Positions 35,924 to 45,288 of a stretch of 64,000 bases of DNA are shown piece after piece. The position numbers and the translations under genes are program-made. The notes below the pieces were generated by a model, which saw only the letters and a program-made list of their open reading frames with translations, was not told the DNA's origin and made no database searches. Origin of the DNA: Algoriphagus mannitolivorans DSM 15301 (GTDB lineage Bacteria; Bacteroidota; Bacteroidia; Cytophagales; Cyclobacteriaceae); NCBI RefSeq assembly GCF_000429425.1, contig NZ_AUBV01000006.1, positions 124,001-188,000 on the forward strand, given 5' to 3'. Each line of letters starts with the position of its first letter. Positions within the stretch are counted from its first letter, which is position 1.

Positions 35924-36688
35924 ATGTATAAAATTCTTGCCAACACGATTTTTTTGGGGAAAGATGTCCTTTTCCTGCCAGAGTGTCACTCTACCAATGA
36001 CAAAGCCTTAGAACTTGTCCGATCCGGTAAGGCCAGCGAGGGAAGTATCGTCATTACAGATCATCAATATAGAGGCAAAGGGCAAAGGGGAAACGTTTGG
36101 TTGACCCAAGCAGGCCAAAATTTGACTTTTTCCTTAATTCTTCAACCCAGATTCTTGGATATATCCGAGCAGTTTTACCTCAATATGATGGTTTCAAACT
36201 CGATCGTCAAGGTCTTTCAAGATTACATTCCTGATTTGAAAGTCAAATGGCCTAATGATCTGGTAGTAGAAAATAAGGGGAAAATAGGAGGGATTTTGAT
36301 TGAAAATACCGTGGGAGGTAAGGGATGGGAATTTGCAGTGGTAGGAATTGGATTGAATATCAATCAGCTTGAGTTTTCTCACCCCAGCGCGGTGTCTTTG
36401 GCTCAAATAGCTCAAAACAAATTTGACCTACAGGAGCTTTTTAGGTTGATGGTCGTGGCTTTGGAACAAGCCTATATCCAGTTGAAAAAAGGCAAGCTTG
36501 CAGAAATAAGAGCCGAATACTTAAGGAATTTATATTTGAGAGAGGAATGGGCCGAATTTGCCAAAGGGGATAAAATCTTTGAAGGAAAAATAGTCGGAAT
36601 CTCGAAGGACGGTAAACTCCAAATCGAACATAAATCCGGTGAGCAGGAAGAATTTGGCTTGAAAGAAGTTGTATTCCCGAGCTTTTAG
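35924..36688 (+). CDS. birA: Biotin-[acetyl-CoA-carboxylase] ligase
   Basis: About 254 residues with the catalytic fold but no N-terminal DNA-binding domain, so a monofunctional ligase rather than a repressor. QYRGKGQRGNVWLT matches the biotinyl-5'-AMP-binding loop and KWPNDLVVENKGKIGGILIE the biotin pocket. It joins biotin to the carrier protein of acetyl-CoA carboxylase. ATG 35924 (MYKILANTIFLG) is chosen over the in-frame TTG at 35882 because it gives the usual family N-terminus. Divergent from rsfS. Confidence 0.92.
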   Translation: MYKILANTIFLGKDVLFLPECHSTNDKALELVRSGKASEGSIVITDHQYRGKGQRGNVWLTQAGQNLTFSLILQPRFLDISEQFYLNMMVSNSIVKVFQDYIPDLKVKWPNDLVVENKGKIGGILIENTVGGKGWEFAVVGIGLNINQLEFSHPSAVSLAQIAQNKFDLQELFRLMVVALEQAYIQLKKGKLAEIRAEYLRNLYLREEWAEFAKGDKIFEGKIVGISKDGKLQIEHKSGEQEEFGLKEVVFPSF

Positions 36689-36694
36689 TCCGGT

Positions 36695-36725
36695 TTTATA
36701 TTCTTGAATTTATCCGGTAACTTTG
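36695..36725 (+). promoter_or_regulatory. Promoter of ahcY
   Basis: TTTA (36695-36698), 19 bases, TAACTTTG (36718-36725), an exact match to TAnnTTTG. The start codon at 36763 leaves a leader of about 30 bases. Confidence 0.7.
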
Positions 36726-36762
36726 CGGACTTTCAAAAGTTTACATTTTAACTATACATATT

Positions 36763-38082
36763 ATGTCAGAAATTAAATCTGAAAAATTTATCCAGTACAA
36801 GGTGAAGGACATCTCGCTTGCTGAGTGGGGAAGAAAAGAAATCAGACTTGCAGAAGCAGAAATGCCGGGTTTGATGGCTTTGAGAGAAGAGTTTGGCCCT
36901 ACTCAGCCTTTGAAAGGAGCAAGAATTGCAGGCTGTCTTCATATGACGATCCAAACTGCAGTTTTGATTGAAACCCTTGTAGCGCTGGGTGCTGAGGTGA
37001 CTTGGTCATCTTGTAACATTTTTTCCACTCAAGATCATGCAGCTGCTGCAATTGCTGCGGCAGGAATTCAAGTATATGCTTGGAAAGGTCAAACTGCTGA
37101 GGAGTTTGATTGGTGTATCGAACAAACCTTGTTCTTCGGTGAAGACAAGAAGCCATTGAATATGATTCTGGATGATGGTGGTGACTTGACCAATATGGTT
37201 TTGGATCAATATCCTGAGCTTGTAGCCGGAATCAGAGGCTTGTCCGAAGAGACTACCACTGGAGTTCACAGACTTTATGAAAGAATGAAGAACGGAACTC
37301 TTCCGATGCCTGCTATTAACGTAAACGATTCTGTTACCAAGTCGAAATTCGACAATAAATACGGCTGTAAAGAATCATTGGTAGATGCTATCCGTAGAGC
37401 TACCGATGTGATGATGGCTGGAAAAGTTGCAGTTGTAGCTGGATATGGTGACGTTGGAAAAGGTTCTGCAGCTTCTTTGAGAGGAGCAGGTGCTAGAGTC
37501 ATCGTTACTGAAATCGACCCAATCTGTGCCCTTCAGGCTGCGATGGATGGTTTCGCGGTGAAGAAAATGGTAGATGCTGTAAAAGAAGCAGATATCGTGG
37601 TAACTGCCACTGGTAACAAAGACATCATCACAGGTGAGCATTTCAAAGCGATGAAAGACAAGGCAATTGTCTGCAACATCGGTCACTTTGACAATGAAAT
37701 CGACATGGCTTGGTTGAACAAAAATTATGGTAATACCAAGAATGTCATCAAGCCTCAAGTGGACTTGTACGACTTGGATGGAAAAGAAATCATCGTTTTG
37801 GCAGAAGGAAGATTGGTAAACCTTGGATGTGCTACTGGTCACCCATCATTTGTAATGTCCAACTCATTCACCAACCAAACGTTGGCGCAGCTTGAGCTTT
37901 GGCAAAACCATGAGAACTATCAGCCAGGTGTCTATGTGCTTCCAAAGCATCTAGATGAGAAAGTAGCTGCTCTTCACTTAACCAAATTGGGTGTGGAATT
38001 GGATACACTTTCTGATGACCAAGCCAAGTATATCGGAGTAGAAGTTCAGGGTCCATTCAAGCCTGAATACTACAGATATTAA
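36763..38082 (+). CDS. ahcY: Adenosylhomocysteinase
   Basis: 439 residues, the normal length. It splits S-adenosylhomocysteine to adenosine and homocysteine, relieving product inhibition of methyltransferases. The NAD site is [16 protein letters not shown], and [13 protein letters not shown] plus the C-terminal [32 protein letters not shown] are family hallmarks. Codon use looks enriched in frequent codons compared with its neighbours, as expected for a strongly expressed gene. It has its own promoter and terminator. Confidence 0.97.
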   Translation: MSEIKSEKFIQYKVKDISLAEWGRKEIRLAEAEMPGLMALREEFGPTQPLKGARIAGCLHMTIQTAVLIETLVALGAEVTWSSCNIFSTQDHAAAAIAAAGIQVYAWKGQTAEEFDWCIEQTLFFGEDKKPLNMILDDGGDLTNMVLDQYPELVAGIRGLSEETTTGVHRLYERMKNGTLPMPAINVNDSVTKSKFDNKYGCKESLVDAIRRATDVMMAGKVAVVAGYGDVGKGSAASLRGAGARVIVTEIDPICALQAAMDGFAVKKMVDAVKEADIVVTATGNKDIITGEHFKAMKDKAIVCNIGHFDNEIDMAWLNKNYGNTKNVIKPQVDLYDLDGKEIIVLAEGRLVNLGCATGHPSFVMSNSFTNQTLAQLELWQNHENYQPGVYVLPKHLDEKVAALHLTKLGVELDTLSDDQAKYIGVEVQGPFKPEYYRY

Positions 38083-38103
38083 TTCAATAGTATCTTTTAT
38101 GTT

Positions 38104-38130
38104 AAGGCCTCGGAAAAACTCCGGGGCTTT
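38104..38130 (+). terminator. Intrinsic terminator after ahcY
   Basis: AAGGCCTCGGA (38104-38114) and TCCGGGGCTTT (38120-38130) pair over 11 bases with two wobbles and a five-base loop, then T residues. Confidence 0.8.
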
Positions 38131-38191
38131 TTCGTTTTCGACTGATTTTTAAATCAAAATCAATCGTGTTAGTCCAATAAAAAAGATTGTT

Positions 38192-38989
38192 TCAGGGTTG
38201 AAGATCTATGGTTCTTCCGTCAGGAAGTACTGCCTTCACTTGAATGACACATTCTTGTGTAGAGGTATAGTTTACTGTATAGTTCAAGTCAGTAGAGCCA
38301 CGGGAGACTTTCCAGTTTTCTTTTCCTTTTTGTGGCAGGGTAAATCCTTCACTGTAGCAATTGATAAAAAGCTCTTTGGCCTCCGTGATGGACTGGACAA
38401 AACTCCTCCCAGCCGGATTAATGCCTTCATGTCTTCCGACATAGCTGATCCCAAAAGGCCTAAAATTGAATCTGGACAAGAAATAGGTATAGGTTCCTTT
38501 GATGGTAAACCCAAGGTTGTTTTCGGTGGTGATTTTCAGATTTTCAAAGGATTCAGAGTTCTGGCTGGTTGAAAGTCTTTTGAAATATCTGATGCCATCA
38601 ATTTTTGTTTTTTGAAAAGTATAGCCCTCATATTTCATCGTCCATGTAGGGTTGTTGGAATTGGCTTGAGAAAAATCCAATATGATTTTCCCGGATCTTG
38701 CCACGGTATTTTGTTGGTCACAGGTTTCTACTTTACTGTAATCCAGGGTAATCTCAAGTGTCTGGGAATTGAGTGATAAAGTGGGGCATCCTGGTAAACT
38801 TGCCGAGGTGATTCTGAAATAGTCGCCAAAAGAGAAATTACCGAGATAGCTGGATTCATTGACAATCTCAGAAAGTGTAAAAAACTGGTCAGCTTCCTGT
38901 AGCATGTCAGTTTGGATATCCTGACTGATGTCTTCGCTGCAGCTGGTCAGGAGGATAAATGAAAGAAGGTAAAGAAAAATTTTTTTCAT
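38192..38989 (-). CDS. Predicted outer-membrane lipoprotein, unknown function
   Basis: 265 residues. The N-terminus MKKIFLYLLSFILLTSC has a lipobox (LLTSC, lipidated Cys17) followed by SED, a common export-compatible tail in Bacteroidota. The rest is beta-rich with no cysteines or catalytic motif; phrases such as ARSGKIILDFSQANSNN and IKGTYTYFLSRFNFRPFG suggest a beta-sandwich or jelly-roll. It is single, between ahcY and the SDR gene. I do not recognise a named family. Confidence 0.65.
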   Translation of the reverse strand: MKKIFLYLLSFILLTSCSEDISQDIQTDMLQEADQFFTLSEIVNESSYLGNFSFGDYFRITSASLPGCPTLSLNSQTLEITLDYSKVETCDQQNTVARSGKIILDFSQANSNNPTWTMKYEGYTFQKTKIDGIRYFKRLSTSQNSESFENLKITTENNLGFTIKGTYTYFLSRFNFRPFGISYVGRHEGINPAGRSFVQSITEAKELFINCYSEGFTLPQKGKENWKVSRGSTDLNYTVNYTSTQECVIQVKAVLPDGRTIDLQP

Positions 38990-39064
38990 ATAAAAAGGAG
39001 AGCTTTTGATCCTTTCAATTACCGGGCCTGATTATTACCTTGAATCAAAACAAACTAATAATCC

Positions 39065-39937
39065 ATGAATTTTAATAAAGGAATGCTTCGAGAGGATGCA
39101 CTCAAAGATAAAAATATCCTGATAACTGGCGGAGGTACAGGATTAGGGAAATCAATGGGAGAGTATTTCTTGGAATTGGGGGCCAATTTGGTGATCACTT
39201 CGAGGAAACTGGACGTTCTCCAAGAGACGGCCAAGGAAATGATGGCTTCAAAGGGAGGTAAGGTACTTGCTCTGGCTTGCGATGTCCGGGAAATAGACCA
39301 AGTCGAAAAGATGTGGGAAAGTGCCAAAAAGGAGTTTGGAGAAATCCATGTTGTGCTCAACAATGCAGCAGGAAACTTTATCAGCCCTACGGAAAGACTT
39401 TCTACCAATGCTTTCAATACAGTATTGGATATAGTATTGAAAGGGACTTCACAGGTGACACTGACAGCTGGAAAAGATTGGATAGCCAATAAACAGGCGG
39501 GTGTCTTTTTGAATATCGTGACCACCTATGCTTGGACAGGCTCTGGGTACGTAGTTCCTTCAGCAGCTGCAAAAGCTGGTGTATTGGCAATGACGAGATC
39601 ACTTGCGGTAGAATGGGCAAAGTATGGAATTCGAAGCAATGCCATCGCTCCCGGTCCATTTCCTACAGAGGGTGCCTGGAGCAGACTTTTGCCAGGAGAT
39701 TTGGTTAAGAAATTTGACCCTGCTAAAAAAGTCCCGGTAGGAAGAGTAGGGGAGCACCAAGAGTTGGCCAACCTAGCAGCCTATCTGGTATCTGATTTTT
39801 CAGCATATGTTAATGGAGAGGTGGTAACTATAGATGGGGGAGAGTGGCTAAAAGGCGCGGGTGAATTTAATAACCTTGACCAAATTCCAGAGGAACTCTG
39901 GGACATGATGGAGGCATCCCGGGGAAAAAAGCAATGA
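39065..39937 (+). CDS. SDR oxidoreductase of the 2,4-dienoyl-CoA reductase type
   Basis: 290 residues with Rossmann motif TGGGTGLGKS (21-30) and NNAAGNFISP (99-108), a sequence characteristic of mammalian-type 2,4-dienoyl-CoA reductase (DECR). The usual SDR YxxxK is replaced: Y155, S166 and K170 have the spacing of the DECR1 catalytic Tyr199, Ser210 and Lys214 (15 residues from Tyr to Lys, 4 from Ser to Lys), which is strong evidence for this subgroup. It probably reduces dienoyl-CoA intermediates of polyunsaturated fatty-acid oxidation with NADPH. It lies alone, followed by a weak hairpin. Confidence 0.88.
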   Translation: MNFNKGMLREDALKDKNILITGGGTGLGKSMGEYFLELGANLVITSRKLDVLQETAKEMMASKGGKVLALACDVREIDQVEKMWESAKKEFGEIHVVLNNAAGNFISPTERLSTNAFNTVLDIVLKGTSQVTLTAGKDWIANKQAGVFLNIVTTYAWTGSGYVVPSAAAKAGVLAMTRSLAVEWAKYGIRSNAIAPGPFPTEGAWSRLLPGDLVKKFDPAKKVPVGRVGEHQELANLAAYLVSDFSAYVNGEVVTIDGGEWLKGAGEFNNLDQIPEELWDMMEASRGKKQ

Positions 39938-39958
39938 GCCCCAAAGTGATTTGGGGCT
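39937..39958 (+). terminator. Hairpin after the SDR gene
   Basis: AGCCCCAAA (39937-39945) and TTTGGGGCT (39950-39958) form a nine-base stem with a four-base loop that begins in the stop codon. The T-tract is poor, so it may be a weak terminator. Confidence 0.55.
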
Positions 39959-39989
39959 ATTTGAAGGCACGATGGAAAATGAGGGATCT

Positions 39990-41039
39990 TTAGATTGAGG
40001 GGTTAATCCCTTTTTCCAAAGATTCATTTTGCTGGACAGATTCTTTGATACTTTTCTTCAGAGAATCGTCCAGCATTTTAACTTCTTTTTTGATGATTCC
40101 AAGGAGCTTTTGGGTCTCTGAATCATGGGATTCTGTTTCTAAGATTTCCATCACTCCAATGATATTGGCGACTCTTGCACGCATCCCATGAGATTGCTGA
40201 AATGCCAAATCCTTTAAAAAATAATGGTGCTCTCGAAGCCAAACTTCCTGTTTTTTTCTTTCAGTAATGTCTATCAAAAATCCTTGGATCTGGATAGGGA
40301 GTCCTTCTGAAGACCATTTGGAAGGTTTTCCAAAACCCACCACCCAAGTAGTTTGGTTGTTTTTTGAAATGAGTCTGAATTCTTTTTTAAATGGTAGGTT
40401 CCCAGGCGTGTTCAGGTAGGATTTCAGTTCTTTCGCAAGATCTGAGTAGTCTTCGGGATGAATATGGTTTTTCAGGGAAATGTTCTGGGAGTTTTCAGCT
40501 TTTGTTTTGGTAAATCCCAACATCTGAGCGATTCCTGTACTTATTTGATCGGACTTGTTATCATGATCAAATACCCAAAACCCTAAGAGCTTATTCTCTA
40601 GGAGAGAGTCAAGAATTTCGTGCTTCCCTGAGTTTTCTTCCATAACTTCTGCCAGACCGATGCTATACGGCATCTTTTGTCCGACGTGATGACCTATTCC
40701 CAAGCAGGTATCATGCTCCTCAGAAATAAAGAAAAATTCCCATTTGGTCCTTGTGGTGGTTAACTCCGGGTAATTAATTTTTTGAAGCTCTACCAAAAAA
40801 GAAGGATGATGGCTTTGTTGAGCTTTTCTTTTCTGATTTTCATATTTTCCCCAATCTGAAGGGAGAAAGCAATCTTTGAAAAAAATCGGTTTTTCTGGAC
40901 TATCAAAAAGGGTAGGTCCAGGTCCAATGGAGGAATTTGAGGATACCACTTGGCCAATATTATCCAAGGTCACTTGCAGAAAATATTCTGAAGCAAGAGT
41001 GATTTGGCTAAGAGCCTGTATGGATTCCCAGTTTTGCAT
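39990..41039 (-). CDS. PAS protein ending in a DHp-like helix without ATPase domain
   Basis: 349 residues, soluble. A first PAS-like region runs to about 130, and a second PAS with PAC ending (QIQGFLIDITERKKQE) covers about 145-265. It then has a DHp-like helix with H284 (QQSHGMRARVANIIGV) and stops soon after; there is no N, G1 or G2 box. The usual acidic residue after the histidine is glycine and the following proline is valine, so autophosphorylation by itself is not possible. It could be a phosphotransfer or decoy protein, or simply a signal-binding scaffold. Not paired with any response regulator in this window. Confidence 0.75.
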   Translation of the reverse strand: MQNWESIQALSQITLASEYFLQVTLDNIGQVVSSNSSIGPGPTLFDSPEKPIFFKDCFLPSDWGKYENQKRKAQQSHHPSFLVELQKINYPELTTTRTKWEFFFISEEHDTCLGIGHHVGQKMPYSIGLAEVMEENSGKHEILDSLLENKLLGFWVFDHDNKSDQISTGIAQMLGFTKTKAENSQNISLKNHIHPEDYSDLAKELKSYLNTPGNLPFKKEFRLISKNNQTTWVVGFGKPSKWSSEGLPIQIQGFLIDITERKKQEVWLREHHYFLKDLAFQQSHGMRARVANIIGVMEILETESHDSETQKLLGIIKKEVKMLDDSLKKSIKESVQQNESLEKGINPSI

Positions 41040-41121
41040 CTAGATTTAACTCTCAGAGATTAGCAGGCGTAAATATAAAGAACAAAAATAAAGGTTCAAA
41101 ATACATAAAAATATATTTAAA

Positions 41122-41733
41122 ATGAATAGTGATTCTATGTTTCTTCATAGAAGTGAATTTGGAGATCCCCAGTGCGCCGGAAATGTTCTATCTCTAGTTG
41201 AGGCAAAGGTCTTGTTGGATGACTGGGTGAAGAACGAAAGGCTGAAGGTTCATATGAAGCAAGTTGCTCATTTGATGAAGTCTTATGCCGGAATCAAAGG
41301 CTATTCTGAGGATATTCAGCATCAATGGTATCTAGCAGGACTTCTTCATGATGCTGATTGGGACCAGTGGCCTGAGCAACATTGCCGTAAGATTATCGGG
41401 GAATTAGAAGACCGGAAAATAGATCCGCAGATCATCCGAGCCATTGCTTCACATGGTCCTAGATATTTTGGGGTGGAGCCAATTTCAGAGATGGATAAAA
41501 TGCTCTATGCCTTTGATGAGCTCAGCGGCTTTGTCCATGCTTATTCTCTCATGCGACCAGAAGGATATGCCGGGATGGAAATCAAAGGAGTCAAGAAAAG
41601 GCTCAAGGACAAGACATTCGCTGCGCAAGTGAGCAGGGAGGATATCGCAGATGCTTCCGAGAAAGCGGGAATCTCCGTGGAGGAATTGATTCAATTTGTG
41701 ATTTCCAATCAAGCGAATGCAGATTTGAATTAA
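41122..41733 (+). CDS. HD-domain metal-dependent hydrolase
   Basis: 203 residues of the HD/PDEase fold: H in VHMKQVAHLM, the HD pair in LAGLLHDADWDQWPE, and H in AIASHGPRYFG, with the later ADELSG-like ALDELSGFVHAY aspartate. Such enzymes cleave nucleotide phosphates or phosphoesters; this branch has no known substrate. It stands alone with a clear terminator and is divergent from the PAS gene, so a link between the two is possible. Confidence 0.82.
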   Translation: MNSDSMFLHRSEFGDPQCAGNVLSLVEAKVLLDDWVKNERLKVHMKQVAHLMKSYAGIKGYSEDIQHQWYLAGLLHDADWDQWPEQHCRKIIGELEDRKIDPQIIRAIASHGPRYFGVEPISEMDKMLYAFDELSGFVHAYSLMRPEGYAGMEIKGVKKRLKDKTFAAQVSREDIADASEKAGISVEELIQFVISNQANADLN

Positions 41734-41737
41734 AAAA

Positions 41738-41766
41738 AAGGCCGTGAATTTAGATTTCACGGCCTT
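41738..41766. terminator. Bidirectional intrinsic terminator
   Basis: AAGGCCGTGAA (41738-41748) and TTCACGGCCTT (41756-41766) form a perfect 11-base stem between two convergent genes, with A-tract before and T-tract after. Confidence 0.88.
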
Positions 41767-41770
41767 ATTT

Positions 41771-42265
41771 TTAGTCTTCCTCCTCGACTTGGTTTACTGG
41801 GCGAAAGTTGCCAGGAGGTAATTGTTCCGCCACTTCATCTTTTTCAAAAGGGAATACCTCTACAATAGGACTTTCAGTAATGTCCGGTACTCGGAAGCTT
41901 ACTAACATATTGCTCAGACTTTCTTGAATTCGGTCATATGCCTGCTTCACGTCTTCTGCCGTTACGATCATGTATTGAGTGACTTTCTTTTCTTTGCCAG
42001 AATCTGCGTCCGCGATAAGGTAAGTCACCTTACACTTATGCCAGATATCTGCATCTTCGTAATAGAAAACGTCTACGATATTACTTTTGCTGATCCCGGT
42101 CACTTGAAAGTCTCCCCGAATCTGGGAACCTAATCTATCATATAGAATCGCCTCTGCTTCGGTAAAAGACACTGCATCCACCAAATATTGCTCAGAGATA
42201 CTTTTCAGCAATCCTTCTTCAGTCTCCTTTGCATATTTTACTTTGCACAAAAACCAGGTTCTCAT
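41771..42265 (-). CDS. DUF4494 family protein
   Basis: 164 residues, acidic, soluble. The N-terminus RTWFLCKVKYAKE with QYLVDAVSFTEAEAIL and VFYYEDADIWHKCKVTY matches the conserved Bacteroidota family DUF4494, whose function is unknown. It has an alternating alpha/beta pattern. Terminators bound it on one side and nearly 200 bases of noncoding sequence on the other. No further context clue. Confidence 0.85.
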   Translation of the reverse strand: MRTWFLCKVKYAKETEEGLLKSISEQYLVDAVSFTEAEAILYDRLGSQIRGDFQVTGISKSNIVDVFYYEDADIWHKCKVTYLIADADSGKEKKVTQYMIVTAEDVKQAYDRIQESLSNMLVSFRVPDITESPIVEVFPFEKDEVAEQLPPGNFRPVNQVEEED

Positions 42266-42461
42266 AGTCAGTTATTTTTCAGGCTCGAAAGTACTTTTTA
42301 TCAGGCAAAGCAGCCAAAGAAATGGTGATGAAAATTGAGAAAATTTAATGTGGTAAGTCAATGACCTGAAAACCAGTAGTTCAATGTGGTGGATTGCAGT
42401 ACGGAGAAAAGGTTAATTAAAAATGAATGGAAAATGAATTAACTTATACTTCGAATCCCTT

Positions 42462-44735
42462 ATGAGCGAAAAGTTTCTATATAGTTTCCCGATCCAGCTG
42501 TTTTTACTCCATTTGAGGAAAAATTTGGCTTTAATTCTCGTTTGGATTGTTTTGGCAGGGATCGTCCTGGAGCAATTTGGGGTGGTATTAGGGATCCCAT
42601 TTCTATTTTTGGATCCTGAGTATCTTCATGAGGTATCCTGGCTAAGCTTTTTTTTGATGGGAGTGGGGCTTGCTGTCATGACGATGGCTTTTCATATGAC
42701 TACCTACATCATGGATGCAAGCCAGTTCAAGTTTTTGGCAGTTGTACCAAAGCCCTTCATTCATTTTTGTATTAATAACTCCATCATTCCCTTCGTCTTC
42801 TATCTGATATACACTATAAAATTTATTGTATTTCAGTTGGATAATGACCTTCCGTCTCAGTTCGAGGTTCTCAAATATTTCCTGGGATTTTCCTTGGGAA
42901 GTATAGTGTCTTATCTTTTGATTTTTGGGTATTTCTCCATGACCAACAAAGACTTTTTCGTCTTATTCGCGGGGAATGTGGACCGGCGTCTTCGAAAGGT
43001 AAGGCTGACCAGAGCCAATGCCCTCAATCAACTTAAAGAGCTTAAAGACAAGAAGGATAAAGTATTGGTCTATTTGACCATAGGCCTGAAGGTTAAAGAT
43101 GTCCGTCCGGATATTTCCAGATTTGAGCATCGAAAGCTCCTGAGAGTATTTGATCAAAATCATCTCAACCTCTTCATTATACAGGTTACCCTGATTCTTT
43201 TTGTTTTATTTCTGGGAGTATTCAAGGAAAAGGAGATTCTTCAGTTTCCTGCTGCCATGAGTGCTTTGCTCCTTCTGGCCATTTTGGTCATGCTGGTCGG
43301 TGCAGTAAGTTTCTGGTTGAGAAGTTACGCCACGATTATGGTGATTGCTCTAGTGTTTTTAGGGAATTATTTTTCCAACCATGCTTTTTTAAATCGGCCC
43401 CATGAGGCTTTTGGATTGAACTATGCTGCTGAGCGCGCTCCGTATAATCTGGAGAGACTTTCTGAGCTATTGCATCCGGATACCGTTGAGAAAGACCGGG
43501 AGAATTTGATTCAAATTCTGGGGAATTGGAAGGGAAAGTTCCAGCAAGACTCTCTTCCCAAATTGGTCTTGGTGGCAGCAAGTGGCGGAGGGCAGCGGGC
43601 CTCACTTTGGACATTTCAAGTTCTTCAAAATCTCCACACCATAGCCGGCGGTAAGATTACCAGGCACACCCAGCTGTACACAGGAGCTTCAGGAGGGGTT
43701 ATCGGGCAAGCCTTTTTCAGAGAAATTTACCTTCGCTCTTTGACTGATACGATCTACAACCCACTTGACCAGAAGTATTTGGACCAGATCTCAGCGGATA
43801 ATCTGAATCCGATAATTTTCACCCTTTTGGTGAATGATTTATTGATCAGAAACCAAAAATTCGAATTTCGGGGATACAGTCACTTGAAAGACCGGGGATA
43901 CGCTTTTGAAAAGCAATTGAATGATAATACCGAAGGAATCTTGGATAAGCCTTTGCAAGCTTATTACCAACCGGAGTTTGAGGGGATTATTCCTCTTTTG
44001 CCTGTGACAACCTTAGTGACAAATGACGGTAGGAAGCTGGTGATTTCTCCCCATTCCATGTCCTTTTTGGGGACATCCCTTTTGGGGAAATCGGCTAGGG
44101 ATGAGAAAAAGCAAACCATTGATTTTCTTCGATTCTTTGCGGACCATGATTCAGACAACCTGAGATTTTTGAGTGCTCTTCGAATGGGGGCTACCTTTCC
44201 TTTTATCACTCCAAATGTTCAGTTGCCTTCCGACCCGATCATGGAAACTATGGACACTGGCCTTTCGGATAATTTTGGGATTCAGGATGCTCTCAGGTTT
44301 ACTTATGTGTTTAAAGAATGGATTGCACAAAATACCTCTGGGGTTATATTGATTACGATTCGGGATTCTGAAAAGAATTTGGAGATACCCAAAACTGAAC
44401 CCCAAAGAGTTTTTGAAAAAGTGTTTAATCCCTTGAAAAACATCTATTCAAACTGGGATCACGTCCAAACTATCCAAAACGAAGTTTTATTCAACTATAT
44501 GGCAGAGTCAATGCCTTTTGACCTGACCAAGGTGGAGTTTGAATATGCGCCAGAGAAGGTACAGACTTCAGATCTTACTGGAAGTCAAGAGGCTATGCAA
44601 AGAGCATCCCTAAACTGGAGACTGACTGCAAGGGAGAAGAAGTCTATTCTGTTGAGTATTTATACCGAAAAGAATCAGGAGTCACTCCGAAAACTCAGGA
44701 AAATTTTTGAGGAAAATGCCCCGATTCCTGATTAA
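42462..44735 (+). CDS. Membrane-anchored patatin-like phospholipase
   Basis: 757 residues. The first 310 residues hold six or seven membrane helices with a cytoplasmic basic loop (about 170-225). The patatin domain follows: oxyanion loop SGGGQR (374-379), nucleophile S410 in GASGG (408-412), and catalytic aspartate D598 in DTGLSDNFG, where DTG replaces the more common DGG/DGA. It should cleave acyl esters of membrane lipids. Its 3' end overlaps that of the convergent Mpo1-like gene by four bases. Membrane fusion of this length is unusual among bacterial patatins known to me. Confidence 0.85.
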   Translation: MSEKFLYSFPIQLFLLHLRKNLALILVWIVLAGIVLEQFGVVLGIPFLFLDPEYLHEVSWLSFFLMGVGLAVMTMAFHMTTYIMDASQFKFLAVVPKPFIHFCINNSIIPFVFYLIYTIKFIVFQLDNDLPSQFEVLKYFLGFSLGSIVSYLLIFGYFSMTNKDFFVLFAGNVDRRLRKVRLTRANALNQLKELKDKKDKVLVYLTIGLKVKDVRPDISRFEHRKLLRVFDQNHLNLFIIQVTLILFVLFLGVFKEKEILQFPAAMSALLLLAILVMLVGAVSFWLRSYATIMVIALVFLGNYFSNHAFLNRPHEAFGLNYAAERAPYNLERLSELLHPDTVEKDRENLIQILGNWKGKFQQDSLPKLVLVAASGGGQRASLWTFQVLQNLHTIAGGKITRHTQLYTGASGGVIGQAFFREIYLRSLTDTIYNPLDQKYLDQISADNLNPIIFTLLVNDLLIRNQKFEFRGYSHLKDRGYAFEKQLNDNTEGILDKPLQAYYQPEFEGIIPLLPVTTLVTNDGRKLVISPHSMSFLGTSLLGKSARDEKKQTIDFLRFFADHDSDNLRFLSALRMGATFPFITPNVQLPSDPIMETMDTGLSDNFGIQDALRFTYVFKEWIAQNTSGVILITIRDSEKNLEIPKTEPQRVFEKVFNPLKNIYSNWDHVQTIQNEVLFNYMAESMPFDLTKVEFEYAPEKVQTSDLTGSQEAMQRASLNWRLTAREKKSILLSIYTEKNQESLRKLRKIFEENAPIPD

Positions 44736-45211
44736 TACGCAATACCAATTTTCTTGTAAATAAAGTGCATTAACCAAGCCGGACCAATCATCAAAAACTG
44801 GACATCTTTGAAGAATGAGGGTTTTTTGCCTTCTATATTGTGTCCAATAAATTGGACAATCCAGGCAATGACGAAAATCCCCAGGCTGATCGCCCATAAT
44901 TTCCCAGGAAAAGAAATGGAAAGGAAGTTTGCCAAGGCCAAGCATACAGCAGAAAAGAAGAGCATCCCCAAAGTAAGAGGTACAGAAAGAGAGATGTAAT
45001 AGATCAGCACAAAGATCAGCACGATCGTAGCCCAGTTGGCGAAATTTCCCAAGAAGGGGAGAGCATCTGCAAGAAAATCAGCCGGGATGCTGTAAATAAG
45101 CCCCACAATACTGAAGAAGATCGATGGTACGCAGATCCAATGAATCAGTTTATTGGTTTGATTTTGATGGCTTTCTCCGTATTCCTCAAGTAAAGCTTCT
45201 ATTTTTCTCAT
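44732..45211 (-). CDS. Mpo1-like (DUF962) membrane protein
   Basis: 159 residues with four hydrophobic segments. The family motif NKLIHWICVPSIFFSIVGL opens the protein and QFIGHNIEGKKPS closes it, the histidines being the likely metal ligands. Yeast Mpo1 is an iron-dependent dioxygenase in alpha-oxidation of 2-hydroxy fatty acids from phytosphingosine; whether this bacterial member does so is inference, though Bacteroidota do make sphingolipids and hydroxy fatty acids. It converges on a patatin gene with a four-base overlap at the ends. Confidence 0.82.
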   Translation of the reverse strand: MRKIEALLEEYGESHQNQTNKLIHWICVPSIFFSIVGLIYSIPADFLADALPFLGNFANWATIVLIFVLIYYISLSVPLTLGMLFFSAVCLALANFLSISFPGKLWAISLGIFVIAWIVQFIGHNIEGKKPSFFKDVQFLMIGPAWLMHFIYKKIGIAY

Positions 45212-45288
45212 GGCATTTTGGGATATAATGGGCTAGATTGTAGTCAAATTACTGAACCTGTAGAAAAAAATAAACCAATTTGTAGAAT

